The notes: a model not told the origin generated them from the letters alone. Shown: positions 23,170-33,919, counted from the stretch's first letter. The stretch is 64,000 nt of DNA from Ardenticatenaceae bacterium (GCA_020634435.1 JACKBS010000005.1:620001-684000), one strand, 5' to 3'. Translations and numbers: made by a program.

Positions 23170-24960
23170 ATGAATCGAATCCGCATTATCTTGTTATGTC
23201 TACTCTCTGTTGGGTTGCTGGCGGCTGCTCCGCAAAAAAGCAGCGCTGCACCTGCCAATCTTCCCGCCCAGGCTCCGGTTGATTACCGCTTTGGCGTCAT
23301 TGAAAGCTACCAAAATCCGGGCGAGGCCAATGCACTGGGGGCGGCCTGGACGCGGGTGCGCTTCCAATGGGCTGAGGTGCAGGCTGGTGGCCCCGGCACC
23401 TGGACCGCCAGCGTGAGCGATGGCCAGATCAACGGCGAAATTGCCGCTGGGCGTACGGTCGTGGGCCTGCTCATCGGCATCCCCGACTGGGCGCGGGAAG
23501 GTGGCCTGCCGCGTGGGCTGAATTTGCCGCATACAGACCCGAATAACACCTGGGCTACTTTTGTGCGTGAGGCGGTGGGGCGGTACAACGGCCGTATCAA
23601 CCACTGGATCATCTGGAACGAACCCGATGTGAATGACCCCAACGCCCCTGGCCACACCTGGGATGGCTCGGTACAGGATTTCTTCCAACTCCAGCGCACC
23701 GCCTATCTGGCGGCGAAAGAAGTGAACCCCAACGCGACGATCCACTTGAGCGCCTTTACCTACTTTTGGAACCCCAACTACATTTATGACTTTTTAGACG
23801 TTGTGGTGGCCGATCCGGCCGCGCCGGAGAATAACTACTATTTTGATGCCCTCACGGCCCATCTCTACTTCCAGCCGGATTCAATCTACAACATCATCCA
23901 GCAGTTTTACGGTGCGGTAGGCAGCCGGGGCATTCCCTGGAAGCCGGTCTGGCTAGTAGAAACCAACGCCCCGCCGATTGATGACCCCGCCTGGCCTGTC
24001 TCAAACTGGACCTTCCGCGTGGCGCAGCAGGAGCAGGCGGCGTTTATTCCCCAAGCGTTTGCGGTGGGGTTGGCCGCGGGGGCACAGCGCATTGCCGTCT
24101 ATAAAATGCAGGACACGCCCGATGATGTGGCCGCCAATCCCGAACCGTTTGGCCTGCTGCGCATGGATGGCTCGCGTCGCCCAGCGTTTACCACGTACCA
24201 GGTGGCGGTGCAGTACCTGGCCGGTATGCAAGGCGTGCGGCGGGAAGAATGGGGCCATTGGGGGCAAATCCGGCTGGACCAGGGCACCCATGCCACGACA
24301 GTGCTATTCTCACGCCTGCCCGCGCCGCAAACGGTGCAGGTAGTGGCCGAGGCCAATACGGCCGTTCTCGTCGATATGTGGGGCAGTCGGCAAAACATCT
24401 CGGCCAGTGATGGCGTCTTTACCGTGGAGCTGCCCGGCGCGATTTGTGCGCAGACGGCCGGGGATTATTGCATGATTGGCGGTCCGGTTTATTATCTGGT
24501 CCAGTCGTTGGACGGCAGTTCGGTATCTGCGCCGCCGCCAGTGAGCGGCCCGCCTGCGGTGGACAATCCGCCCGCCGCCACGGCGACTATCGACCCCAAC
24601 GCGCCGACAGCGTTACCGCAGGAAACGCCAACTCCCGCGCCAACCCAAACGCCAGAAGCAACGGTTACCGCAACGGAAACGCCAACGCCGCGTAACACGA
24701 GCACCCCACGGCCGTCGCAAACGCCCCCCGCCACCGCCACGGCCGTTCCCACCGACACGCCTACACCAACTGCTACAGCAACGGCCGTCCCCGCTACCGA
24801 AGTTGCCCAATTGCCGCCAACGGCCGTTCCTCCTCAGGAACCCGCAGCCGCCACATCGGAAACAAGCAGCAATTTGCTGCCCCTTGTACTGGGGGCAGTT
24901 GGCGTTTTGGTTTTGGGCATTGGCGGCTGGTGGTGGAACGGCCGTCGGAATAATCAGTAG
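23170..24960 (+). CDS. Secreted, membrane-anchored glycoside hydrolase-like protein (GH5/GH39-type barrel)
   Basis: 596 residues. A signal peptide (residues 1-26, IILLCLLSVGLLAAAPQ) is followed by a TIM-barrel-like domain. The acid/base motif IIWNEPDVNDPN lies near residue 155 and a likely nucleophile in VWLVETNAP near 265. A beta domain ends near 445 and is followed by a 110-residue Pro/Thr-rich linker. The C-terminal helix LLPLVLGAVGVLVLGIGGWWW ends in NGRRNNQ, which should anchor the protein to the cell surface. It probably acts on an extracellular polysaccharide; the substrate is unknown. Five ACGGCCGT copies lie in the linker and tail. Confidence 0.75.
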   Translation: MNRIRIILLCLLSVGLLAAAPQKSSAAPANLPAQAPVDYRFGVIESYQNPGEANALGAAWTRVRFQWAEVQAGGPGTWTASVSDGQINGEIAAGRTVVGLLIGIPDWAREGGLPRGLNLPHTDPNNTWATFVREAVGRYNGRINHWIIWNEPDVNDPNAPGHTWDGSVQDFFQLQRTAYLAAKEVNPNATIHLSAFTYFWNPNYIYDFLDVVVADPAAPENNYYFDALTAHLYFQPDSIYNIIQQFYGAVGSRGIPWKPVWLVETNAPPIDDPAWPVSNWTFRVAQQEQAAFIPQAFAVGLAAGAQRIAVYKMQDTPDDVAANPEPFGLLRMDGSRRPAFTTYQVAVQYLAGMQGVRREEWGHWGQIRLDQGTHATTVLFSRLPAPQTVQVVAEANTAVLVDMWGSRQNISASDGVFTVELPGAICAQTAGDYCMIGGPVYYLVQSLDGSSVSAPPPVSGPPAVDNPPAATATIDPNAPTALPQETPTPAPTQTPEATVTATETPTPRNTSTPRPSQTPPATATAVPTDTPTPTATATAVPATEVAQLPPTAVPPQEPAAATSETSSNLLPLVLGAVGVLVLGIGGWWWNGRRNNQ

Positions 24961-24992
24961 CCGCGGATTCTTTCCGCGTTACAAGGGAATTG

Positions 24993-26289
24993 TTTTGAAA
25001 AAATATATTCCAATCGCACTTTTGCTTATTTTTGCCTGGGCTGGTTCGGCCCACGCCCAAAGCAACATCACCGTCACGCGCAACGAGGCGCAGGTGGATT
25101 TTCCGCAGTCGGTGACGTTCCAACTGGAGCTGGCCGATGCCAGCGATGTGGCCAGCGTGAGCCTAGTTTATGAGGTGGACAAGTTGAGCTGTTTGGACGC
25201 CAATACGGCCGTTCCCGTCCCGCTCAACGGCAATCAGGCGGAATGGACCTGGGAAATGGTCCGCTCTGGCAATCCGCCGCCAGGGGCGACGCTGCGCTGG
25301 CATTGGCAAATCACCGACCATCAGGGCAACATGACCACCACCGAGGAGCAAAGCCACACATTTGTTGATGACCGCTTCGACTGGCAAACCGTTACCGCGC
25401 CCAACATCCGTCTGCACTGGTACGAGGGCGAAAACGTGGGGCCGATTTTGCTGGATGCGGCCGTTGCTGGTCTGGATCAGCTGCAAAACGAGATGGGCAT
25501 TACGCTGGACAGCGAAGTGCAGCTTTTCATCTACGGCGAATCGGACGACATGCGCGACGCCGTGCTTTACATTCAAAATTGGGCCGGGGGCGTCGCTTTT
25601 AGCGATTACAACATCATCCTCATTGGCGTGCCGCCGCGCATTGCCGAAAGTTGGGGCGTGCCCACCGTGCGACATGAGCTGGCCCACCTGGTGATTGGCG
25701 AATTTGGCCGCAGCTGCGTCGGCGGCAGTCGCCCCACCTGGCTAGATGAGGGGCTGGCTGTCTACGCCGAAGGCGAGCCTAAGCCAATCGATCCGCGATG
25801 ACCTGTCTACCGGTATGGCCAACAACAGCTTTGAGCCGGTGCGCAGTCTCAACGGCGCGTTTTCGGCGCACGGTTCGGCAGCGGGCATTGCCTACAGCCA
25901 GAGCTACAGCGTGGTGAAATTCCTGTTGGAAACCTACGGGCAGAAGCAAATGCAATCGCTCATTCTCACGTTGGCCCAAGGCATAGGGTACGACGAGGCA
26001 CTGGAAGCGGTTTATGGCTTCAACGTCGATGGCCGGAGCAAGCGTGGCGGCAAAGTTTGGGCCTGCCCCGCGCGAGATTCCGCCCACGCCAACGGCCGTT
26101 TCCGCCCAATCCATCCCCACGATCGAACCGTTTGGTGTGCCAGAATCTGTACCGACTGAGCCTGCGGCGGCGGCAGCAACGGCCGTTCCGCCTGCCACAA
26201 CAAGTAATCCCGCTGGTGGTATCTGCAACCTCACCGCCTTCCCGCTGCTGCTCGTTGGCTTCGGTCTGGTGCTGCGGAGGCGCAAATGA
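24993..26289 (+). pseudogene. Secreted peptidase MA-like metallopeptidase (frameshifted)
   Basis: The start is probably TTG 24993, giving the signal peptide KKYIPIALLLIFAWAGSAHAQ. A beta domain precedes a gluzincin catalytic part: VRHELAHLVIGEF (HExxH) and WLDEGLAVYAEGEP with the third ligand Glu. The frame breaks near 25780, is regained as GMANNSFEPVRSLNGAFSAHG, breaks again near 26030, and ends with a proline/alanine linker and the membrane anchor FPLLLVGFGLVLRRRK. All parts are present and in order, so the breaks look like indels of one or two bases. It shares the signal-linker-anchor design with the upstream glycosidase. Confidence 0.7.
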
Positions 26290-26307
26290 TAGGGAGAAAA
26301 AGCGGAA

Positions 26308-26395
26308 CACAGAGGGGCACAGAGCAGGCACCGAGTTTCACAGAGAATTCTCTGTGTATCTCTGTGATTCCTCTACGTAACTCTGTGTTCCTAAA
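26308..26395. repeat. CACAGAG/CTCTGTG inverted repeat
   Basis: GGAACACAGAGG (26308-26319) is mirrored by the end ACTCTGTGTTCC, with CACAGAGAATTCTCTGTG at the centre. It is a variant of the CGCAGAG family and overlaps the probable start of the next gene. Confidence 0.6.
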
Positions 26396-27979
26396 AAAAT
26401 CACTCATCCTCATTCTTCTCTCCTTCTTCCTTTTTTAGCTGCCAACTGTTGACCAATGTTCCCCAACTACGCCAAAGCCAGGCCGACATTGACCGGGACG
26501 ACGCGATTTTTCTGTTGGGCGGGCAGCCGCGCACGCTGGACCCGGCCAAAACCATCGGTGGCCCGGATGGCCCGCTGGGGCTCATTTTCTCTGGGCTGGT
26601 GATGCTGGACACCGACTTGCAAATCCAGCCCGAACTGGCTGCTGGCTGGGAGGTGAGCGAGGACGGCCGTACCTACACTTTCTACCTGCGTAAAAATGTG
26701 CTGTTTCACGATGGACGGCCGTTTACCGCCCAGGACGTCATTTTCAGTTGGCAACGGGCCGCCAACCCCGCCACCGGCTCAGACACCGTGCAAACTTATT
26801 TGGGCGACATCGCCGGTATCCAGGCAGTGATTGATGGCCAGACGGAGCAAATCAGCGGCCTGCGCGCGATTGACGACTACACGCTGGAGGTGCAGCTGAC
26901 CGCCCCGGTGGTCTACTTTTTGCAAAAGCTGGCTTACCCGGTCGCCTTTGTGGTGGACAGCGAGACGGTAGACACGCGCAATTGGGAATACAGCCCCAAC
27001 GGCACTGGCCCCTTCCGCCTGCAAAGCTGGGTAGATGACGAAGAGATCATCCTGGTGCGCAACGACAGCTACTACCTGGAACCAGCCCGCGTGGGCCACA
27101 TTGTGTACGATTTGGGGCCGGGGCTGCCCCTGGCGCTCTACGAGGAGGGCGAGATTGACCTGGTGGGCGTCGGCGGGGCCAATTTGGACCGCGTGGAGGA
27201 CCCCAACAACGAACTGCACGATCAGCTCCAGCTGGGGCCAGCCTGTGCACCACCACAATTGGCCTGAACACGCAAACCGCCCCGTTCGATGACGTGCGGG
27301 TGCGCCAGGCGTTTAACTATGCGCTGGACAAGCAGCTGCTCATCGACACCTTCTCCGGCGGGGACGCGCTGGTGGCGACCGGGGCCTTGCCGCCTGGCAT
27401 GCCCGGCTACACGGCCGATGCCAGTCGTGGCTATCCGTTTGATCCGGCCAAAGCCAATCAGTTGCTGGACGAGGCGGGCTACACCGACCGCGCCACCTTC
27501 CCGGTGCTCACCTACAATACGTCTGGGTATGGCGATGTGGGCGGGTATGAAACGGCCGTAATCTCCCTCTGGCAAGATGTGTTAGGCGTCACCATCCAGC
27601 CCGTCGTTGTGGACCCGTTCATTTATTACGACGAGCTGTACGCGGGCAACACGGGCAACCTTTACACCAGCGGCTGGTGCGCCGACTACCCGACCCGCAG
27701 AACTTCCTCGACATTTTGTACCACAGCGGCTCACGGCAAAACGAGGGGCGCTACGCCAATCCAGAGGTGGATGCCCTGCTGGAGCAGGCTCGCGTTGAGG
27801 CAGATGTGGCCACCCGCCTGGCGCTCTACGCCGACATCGAGCGCCGCATTGTGGCCGACGCACCCGTCGTGTTTATCAGTCACAGTCTGCAAGCCGCCCT
27901 CGTCAGCCCGGATTTGGACGGGTATGTGTTGACCCCGATGGGCGTGCGCCAGTGGCACCGCGTGGCGGTGAATCGGTAA
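26385..27979 (+). pseudogene. Family 5 solute-binding lipoprotein (oligopeptide type), frameshifted
   Basis: A GTG at 26385 begins a lipoprotein signal peptide (FLKKSLILILLSFFLF). The lipobox cysteine (SCQLL) falls in the next frame across a T run at 26431-26436. The main frame (26449-27267) has LLGGQPRTLDPAKTIGG, YTFYLRKNVLFHDGRPFTAQDVIFSWQR and NGTGPFRLQSW, the classic SBP_bac_5 pattern. It then breaks near 27250, continues as VRVRQAFNYALDKQLLIDTF, breaks near 27690 and ends as DPQNFLDILYHSGS... VNR. It binds peptides or similar for an ABC importer, whose permease genes are absent here. Three indels suggest assembly errors or decay. Confidence 0.8.
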
Positions 27980-28018
27980 TCGGTGAACGGTGGGCGGTAA
28001 AACAGACCCACATCGTTG

Positions 28019-28046
28019 TGTCATTCCCGCGAATGCGGGAATCCAG
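28019..28046. repeat. REP-like palindrome, copy 1
   Basis: ATTCCCGCGAATGCGGGAAT (28023-28042) is a near-perfect palindrome preceded by TGTC. It lies just before the GIY-YIG gene. Confidence 0.75.
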
Positions 28047-28087
28047 GTTTCCTGAACAGACAGGACACGCAAAACATTTGAGAACCC

Positions 28088-28375
28088 TTGAAAACCTACT
28101 TTGTCTACATCATGGCCAGTAAAAAGAATGGTACCCTCTACATTGGGGTGACAGGCGATTTAGCCCGCAGAGTGTGGCAGCACAAAAACAATGTCCATGA
28201 AGGATTTACGCAAAAGTATGGTGTTCATCGCCTGGTCTGGTATGAAGTTCATAGAGAAGTCACCGAAGCGATTCAACGGGAAAAGCAAATGAAGAAGTGG
28301 CGGAGACAGTGGAAGATCAATTTGATCGAGCAAGAAAATCCTGACTGGGAGGATTTGTCCGACGACCTTCTATGA
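28088..28375 (+). CDS. GIY-YIG single-domain endonuclease
   Basis: 95 residues beginning with TTG 28088 (KTYFVYIMASKKNGTLYIGVTGDLARRVWQHK). The YVYI-like FVYIM and LYIGVT motifs, the arginine in DLARRVWQHK and the glutamate in QREKQMKKWRRQWK are the catalytic signature of the UPF0213/YhbQ-like GIY-YIG family. The protein is intact although its neighbours are broken. Related genes are often found near dispersed palindromes, and here one copy lies upstream and two composite elements downstream. Confidence 0.9.
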   Translation: MKTYFVYIMASKKNGTLYIGVTGDLARRVWQHKNNVHEGFTQKYGVHRLVWYEVHREVTEAIQREKQMKKWRRQWKINLIEQENPDWEDLSDDLL

Positions 28376-28411
28376 GCCCTATCTTTGCAGATTTGCACCT
28401 TCGCAGAAGCA

Positions 28412-28506
28412 GTGTCATACTCGCCCCGCGCCTTTGCGGGGGCAGGCTTCGGGTATCCATCTTTTTGCATGGGTGGATGGATTCCCGCATTCGCGGGAAT
28501 GACACG
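28412..28506. repeat. REPIN-like element, copy 2
   Basis: GTCATACTCGCCCCGCG at the left is faced by ATTCCCGCATTCGCGGGAAT (28481-28500) and GACAC at the right. GGGTATCCATCTTT is shared with the next copy. This is two REP-like palindromes in inverted order around a spacer. Confidence 0.7.
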
Positions 28507-28596
28507 TGGGGCGCATGGGGTGATGTCCGTGAGGACAAATAAAAAGTCATATGTTTTGCCCAATAGCGTGTGTGGCCAACGTCCAGAGCTTGAATT

Positions 28597-28667
28597 GTCA
28601 TACCCGCGTAGGCGGGTATCCATCTTTGTACGCAAGAATGGATTCCCGCATTCGCGGGAATGACACG
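28597..28667. repeat. REPIN-like element, copy 3
   Basis: ATACCCGCGTAGGCGGGTAT (28600-28619), a spacer GTACGCAAGAATGG and ATTCCCGCATTCGCGGGAAT (28642-28661) lie between TGTC and GACA. The whole is an imperfect long palindrome. The 336-bp gap 28376-28711 holds only these elements. Confidence 0.75.
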
Positions 28668-28711
28668 GCGGCGGGGGGCTTTGGCCGGGGTGTTGGCCGA
28701 TTGCCTGGCCC

Positions 28712-31700
28712 CTACGACGGGGGTTGCAGGCGATCGATGAGGAAAAGGATTTCGGCCGCATCGGCGTAATTGAGGGCGGGATTGTTGGCCAGGGCGGGGT
28801 TGGGGGAGCCGGTGAGAATGGTTGTGATGGCCTGTATCAACTGTTTTCGTGAGGTTGATGATGTCGGATCGTTCGCAATCTGGCTGAAAAGTTGTTGAAT
28901 TTCATCAACTTTTTGTTGAGAGAGAAGACCTACGATATGTTCAACTAATTTCCCATTACCTTGGTTTGCATACCCACCCTGCCGCCGGTAGGCGAGGTAG
29001 GCATCCCGAGCTTGCACCCAGGCGGCGTGCGCGGCCGTTTCGTTGCCCGTTGCTTCTTCAATTTGGCGCAAAATCTCATAGGATTTCCACAGTTCCACCG
29101 CTGTACCAAATGGCTGGTAACACTCAATCGCTCGCAAGATTTCCGACCGTGCTTCGTCATACCGCTTCAGCTGCTGCAGCGTGTCGGCAATATTGTTGCG
29201 TGCGATTCCTTCATACCGCAAATCCCCAACGCCACATAAATATCTGCCGCCTGCCGGTAAAAACCACCGCCTCTTCCGGCCGATTCAACTTATTATTGTA
29301 AAGATTTCCCAATTCGCCTAAACTATTTGCCTGCCCAGCCCGGTCATTCCTTTGCGTCTTAATCTCCAGCGAACGCCGGTACGCTGCTTCCGCCGCCTCG
29401 TGCTCCCCGGCCTCCTGATACACCATCCCCATCTGGTGCCATGAAACGGCAACTTCCCGCAGTTCATTTTGGTGTTCAAAAATGTCCCGCGCCTCCTCGT
29501 ATTCAGCCAGTGCATCAGCATATCTTTTCTGATAGAGATACACAGTCGCTAATTGCTGTTTGCCCACCGTCACTCCACGAAAATCTTCTAGTTTTTCGCC
29601 CCGTTTAATGCGTTCCGTATACTTTTCTGCGGCTTCATCCAGCCGTCCCAACTCGGTAAGGCAGTCCGCCTGTTCGGTGAGAGTGACGGCGGCCATGTTT
29701 GCGCCCCGCTCACCCAACGCTTCAAACAGTCGCTGGCTCTCAACCAGCAGGTCGAGGGCGGGCGCGGCTTGTCCGCCTACTCTCAATACTCGGCCGAGCA
29801 TAAAATGCGCTATTGCCAAATCGTAATCGGCGCCGGGGTAGGCGGTAGGCCCTGCGTCCAGGGCCTTTTCCAGCAGGGCGGTTGCTTTGTCATAGGCGGC
29901 TTGCAGCTGGTTCTGCCCCAGCAGCCGCTCAATCAACAGCCGTTCATTCTCAAAGCGGGCGATGCCCCAGGCTGGAATCAGCGCCGCCGCCTGTTCCCGC
30001 ACCGCCACCGCCCGCGCCAGGGCAGACGGCCGTCCCAAATTTGCCAGCAACTGCTCAATCTTTCCCGCCTTATTGCTCACAAATTCAGCCAGCCGGATCG
30101 TTTCTGCCGTGGCCTCGCCGTCCGTGGCTAACTGTCCCTCCAGCCAATTGAGTAAGGCCAGCAGGTTGGGCAGCTCCAGCAGGGTCAACCGGAGTGCCAT
30201 TTTGCTGTCTTTAAAAAGTTCATCGTAAAGAAAATCAACCAGCTGCCCCATCGCTGCGGCCCAGGCTGCTTCCAGTTCGGCCAGCTGGGCGGGGGTCTGG
30301 TTCAGCTTCAAGTAGGCGGGCAGGGCCGGGTTCAGGCGCAGGTAGTTGTACTCTTGCAGTTCAGCCATGCCTACGTTAATCAGCAATTGCGCCACCGCGC
30401 CAATCTGCTCGGTTTCAATTCCCATCACCGCTGCCATGTTCACAATATTTCCGCCGTCGTGAAAGACCGCCAGCTTATTCACAAACGCGCGCACTTCCCC
30501 GGCAGTCGTCGCAAAGAAAGCTCAACGCTGGCATACAGCGAATTTTCCCGGTCCCCCTGTTTTTCGCTTCCAGGTTAGCCATCAGCGCCGCCACGTTGTG
30601 GTGGTGGCCCGCACCCCGTTGGCTACCTCTCGCGCCAGCAGGGTCAGGGCGCGCGGGTGGCGGTTGACCGTCTCCACCAGCTCGGCAATCTCCTCCGGCG
30701 TCGTGGCGTCATCGTTGGCCGGTGGCTGCCAGCCATGTTCGGCCATTACCTGCTCCACCAGTTGAATCGCTTCTGTCTGGCTTAGGCGGCCCAACTCCAC
30801 CGTCTGGTACGCCCCGGCAACGGCTCCGGCAGCCATTCCCGGCTGGTAAAAATAAGGCGGCAGCGGTCGTCGGCCGCCAGCAGTTTTGCGCCAGCGCCAG
30901 CAAACCTGTCACGTCGGCCACACCCGCCGGGTTGTTCCCTTCATGGTCAGGCAGCACGCTTTCCATATTGTCCAGCACAAGCAGCGTGGGGAAGTCGCGC
31001 AGGGCGCGGGCTACTAGCTGTAGGGCGGCATCCAAATCGTTGCCGTACTGGGCCACCGTGTATTGGGGCAATAGCTGGCGGCCAATCGTATCCAGCACGC
31101 CGCGCACGTCCTGCACGTTTTGCGGCTCCACGTTCACAAAGACCACCCGGGCAAACCGCCCGGAGCGGGCCAGCCAGCGGGCCAGCTCAATCGCCAGCGC
31201 CGTCTTGCCCATCCCGCCGCTGCCGCGAATGACCACATAGGGCACCTGGGTCAGCAGCCGTTCCAATTGCAGCAGGGTGCGGCTGCGCCCCACAAAGCCG
31301 TGCGCGGGCGGCTCAGGCAATTTGCCCAGCGCCAGCTGGCGTCGCTGGCCCGCCAAACGCCTGGCCGCTTCACCCGCCCGCACGGTAAATAACTGCGGGT
31401 CGGCGGCATCCTGGTACAGCACCGGCACAAACCAATCTTGCAGGCGCAAATAGCCTGCGCCCATCCGCTTGCCCCGGTCGCGGTTGTCGTACAGGCTGAT
31501 CTGCCCGGCCAACATGCCGTCCCCACGCGCCGCCCCTCCGCCAGGCTGCGGTAAAACGCGGCCACAAAGCGGCTGGCGGTATTTACCAGCACGGAGTGGC
31601 TCATGGCCACCACCGAACCCACCCCTCTTCCAGCAGCTTCGCCGCCACGGAAGCCTGCGGGTCGGCGTCCGCCTGTGCCGTCTGGCAGGCATCCAGATAG

Positions 31701-33094
31701 ATGAGCGGCACGCCGTAGGCGCGCAGTTCGGCGGCCAGCTCGCGGGCATAAACCAGCGCCAGCAGCCGCTGGCCAATTTTGTTCTGGTCGCGCGGGTCTT
31801 CAAAACAGAGCGCCCCCAGCCCCACGCGCCGGTCATACACGCCATGCCCATCAAAATGAACGATGTCGTATGGCTGGCCCGCCTCTTTGGCCCGCTTGAG
31901 GGCTGCTTTGAGGGCGGGGAAAGTGGGCGGGTGCAAAAATCGACCTGCACCAACTCCTGGCCCAACTCCTCCACCGCCTGCACCAGGGGCAGGGCGCTGC
32001 TGCGATGGTCCAGGTAGCCCACCGGATTGCCTCGTTCATCCACTTCTGGCCGCGGGCTGAGCAGCAGCACCCGGATGGGCAACGTGGCGTTGGCGGTAAC
32101 CGTGTCCTTGCGGTTGGGCAGGCGGCGGCGCACCCGCACGCCGTTGGCCCTTGTGCCAGGTAGCCGGTGCCGTCGTGCAAAATTTCCCAGGGCAGCGCCA
32201 GCCAATCGCTGGCCGCCTCGCGCACCAGGGCGGCTTCGGCTTCCGGTGTGCCTTCCAGCGGGTCCCCATCCACCTGCACCGAAAAACGGCGCGTGCCGCT
32301 GGCCCGCTGCCACGCCGCCAGCGGCTCCCGCGCGGATTCACCACCCAAGGCAGTAGTGTAAAGCGCATGCCCCCAGCCTGTCAGCGCAGTTTCCGTCTTT
32401 TCGGCACGGGTTTTGAAGACGCCCGTGGGCCATTGGTGGTATTTTTCGACGTACCAGCGGATCTCGCCCAGCTCCACGGGGCCAAGCGGCGCGGTGATTT
32501 TGTAGCGGCGGCTGCTAATGGCGCGTCCGCCGTCGGCGGGATGGTAGGTGAGTTCGGCCGTGGCGGTGGCCCGGCGCACGCCGTCTTTTTCGGTAATGTG
32601 GGGTCGGTCAGTTTCAGAATGAGTTCCGCAACGGGTTCGGCGGTCACGGTTTGGGACGGCTGCCACTCTTCGGGCAGCTGTTGGCCGAGGGCGGTCAAGA
32701 TTTTAGGCACGGCGTCACTCAGGCCGGTGGGCGCGTCATCCACAAAAATGTAGAGCGGTTCAACGGGGAAAAGGAGCTTGAGCAAGCCCATCTGCACGCC
32801 GGGCAGCACCACGGGGATGATTTTGTAGCCGTCATTGCGCTGGCTGGCTTCGTCCCGAGCGATGCGCACTTCCTCCTGCACCCATTCCGAACTGAGTGCG
32901 TCGATGCTGAGCAGGACAATAAAATGCTGAGCCGAGCGGATGCTGGCGGCGATGTCGGCGCGCAGGTCATCGCCGCCGCTGAGCTGGCGGGAATCGACCC
33001 AGGTGAGGTTGCCGTGCGCTTCGAGCCATTGGCGGAGCTGTTTGACGGTGGCATCGTCTTTGGTGCCGTGAGAGATGAAGATATGACTGGACAT
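28712..33094 (-). pseudogene. TIR - CHAT - NB-ARC - TPR conflict protein, frameshifted
   Basis: One gene of about 1450 codons read in pieces. From ATG 33094: TIR domain (HIFISHGTKDDATVKQLRQWL, then SSEWVQEEVRIARDEAS with the expected NADase Glu). Near 32500-31550: CHAT protease with pre-domain LPWEILHDGTGYLAQG, catalytic His in IVHFDGHGVYD and Cys in YLDACQTAQ. Near 31320-30600: NB-ARC ATPase with P-loop GSGGMGKTALA and Walker B TLLVLDN. From 30500 to 28712: tetratricopeptide repeats (AVSWHQMGMVYQEAGEHEAA). Breaks occur near 32590, 32140, 31930, 31610, 31530, 30880, 30590-30500 and 29215. All domains are complete, so the gene is probably intact in the cell. It would be an NTP-switched immune or cell-death protein with two effector domains. 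Confidence 0.8.
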
Positions 33095-33291
33095 AGGTTT
33101 GCCTTGTGGTTAGAGAGTGGTAGGTAAATCAAACAGCACAAACATTATAGGGAAGTTGGCGGCACAGTTCAATGGGCAGCGGCGCTGTGGCCTACCCAGG
33201 CTACAAGAGTCCTTTTCCCCGAAAGAAAAAATGTTAGAAACGTCACGTATTTTGTTTATTGTAAAAAATACACTTAATAAGGAGCGTTTTT

Positions 33292-33519
33292 ATGCAAAAA
33301 TACCGTGGTTTGCTCAATATTCTGCTTTTGTTTGTCTTGGTACTTGGGGCGGCGGGGGCTTCCGTCGCTTTGGAAGATTCTGCGCCAACCGTTGCGGGCA
33401 TTATTCGTCGGGTGGTTGTGGTGATTGGGGCGGCGCTCGTGCTCACGATTTGGGGCGAGTGGCGCGACAGCCGGGAAAAGAAGAAGCAGGCGGCGGAGGT
33501 GAAGGATGACGCGGCTTAA
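33292..33519 (+). CDS. Small membrane protein of unknown function
   Basis: 75 residues with AAGGAG before the ATG. Two hydrophobic helices (LLNILLLFVLVLGAAGASV and VVVVIGAALVLTIWG) are joined by a short loop and followed by a charged tail (EWRDSREKKKQAAEVKDDAA). The coding end overlaps the next gene by 14 bases, so the two are probably translated together. I recognise no family. It is divergent from the TIR-CHAT gene. Confidence 0.65.
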   Translation: MQKYRGLLNILLLFVLVLGAAGASVALEDSAPTVAGIIRRVVVVIGAALVLTIWGEWRDSREKKKQAAEVKDDAA

Positions 33520-33886
33520 TGGTCTAGCGATTCTCTTTTTGTTTGGTAGTGCGGCCGTGGGTTTGCTGCTGCGCAGCTTTATCGCGCCGGGCAATGATTC
33601 GGTGGCCGTTCTCATTGCCGCCACGCTGATGGCGCTATTGGATTTGGGCTACCGGCTGCGCAACAAGGGGTTTAACGGCCGTTCCAAATGGCTCTCAATG
33701 AAGGCGGGGGCGTATCTGGCCTTTTTCCCACTGTGGGGCTGGGGCCTGGCGCTGATCGTCGTCGCTGTGATTCAGCTGGTGACGGGGAGTCGCTCTTTTA
33801 AAAGAAATTCACCGCAGAGCACGCCGAGAGCGCAGAGAAAAAGAAAAAACTCAGCGACCTTTGCGCCCTCTGCGGTAAAAAAATAA
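33506..33886 (+). CDS. Small multi-helix membrane protein with repeat-derived tail
   Basis: 126 residues with three hydrophobic segments (LAILFLFGSAAVGLLLR, VAVLIAATLMALLDLG, LAFFPLWGWGLALIVVAVIQ). The last 25 residues (NSPQSTPRAQRKRKNS...) are encoded by a CGCAGAG-type repeat (33810-33886) that replaced the original end. Function unknown; probably a partner of the preceding small protein. Confidence 0.65.
   Translation: MTRLNGLAILFLFGSAAVGLLLRSFIAPGNDSVAVLIAATLMALLDLGYRLRNKGFNGRSKWLSMKAGAYLAFFPLWGWGLALIVVAVIQLVTGSRSFKRNSPQSTPRAQRKRKNSATFAPSAVKK
33810..33886. repeat. CGCAGAG-family inverted repeat forming a gene end
   Basis: CACCGCAGAGCACGCCGAGA at the left is mirrored by GCGCCCTCTGCGGTA at the right. 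It lies within the last codons of the membrane protein gene. Confidence 0.65.
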
Positions 33887-33890
33887 CCAC

Positions 33891-33919
33891 GGCCGTTTCC
33901 CCGGAAGCGGCCGTTTTTT
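33891..33919 (+). terminator. Intrinsic terminator built on CGGCCG
   Basis: ACGGCCGTTT pairs with AAGCGGCCGT (one G-T pair) around a CCCCGG loop and is followed by TTTTTTT. Both arms contain the genome-wide CGGCCG core. It ends the two small membrane-protein genes. Confidence 0.75.

Noticed and set aside
28712..33094. Separate small TIR, CHAT, NB-ARC and TPR genes
   Set aside because: Each frame picks up where the last one leaves conserved sequence, without ribosome sites or gaps. One broken gene is simpler.
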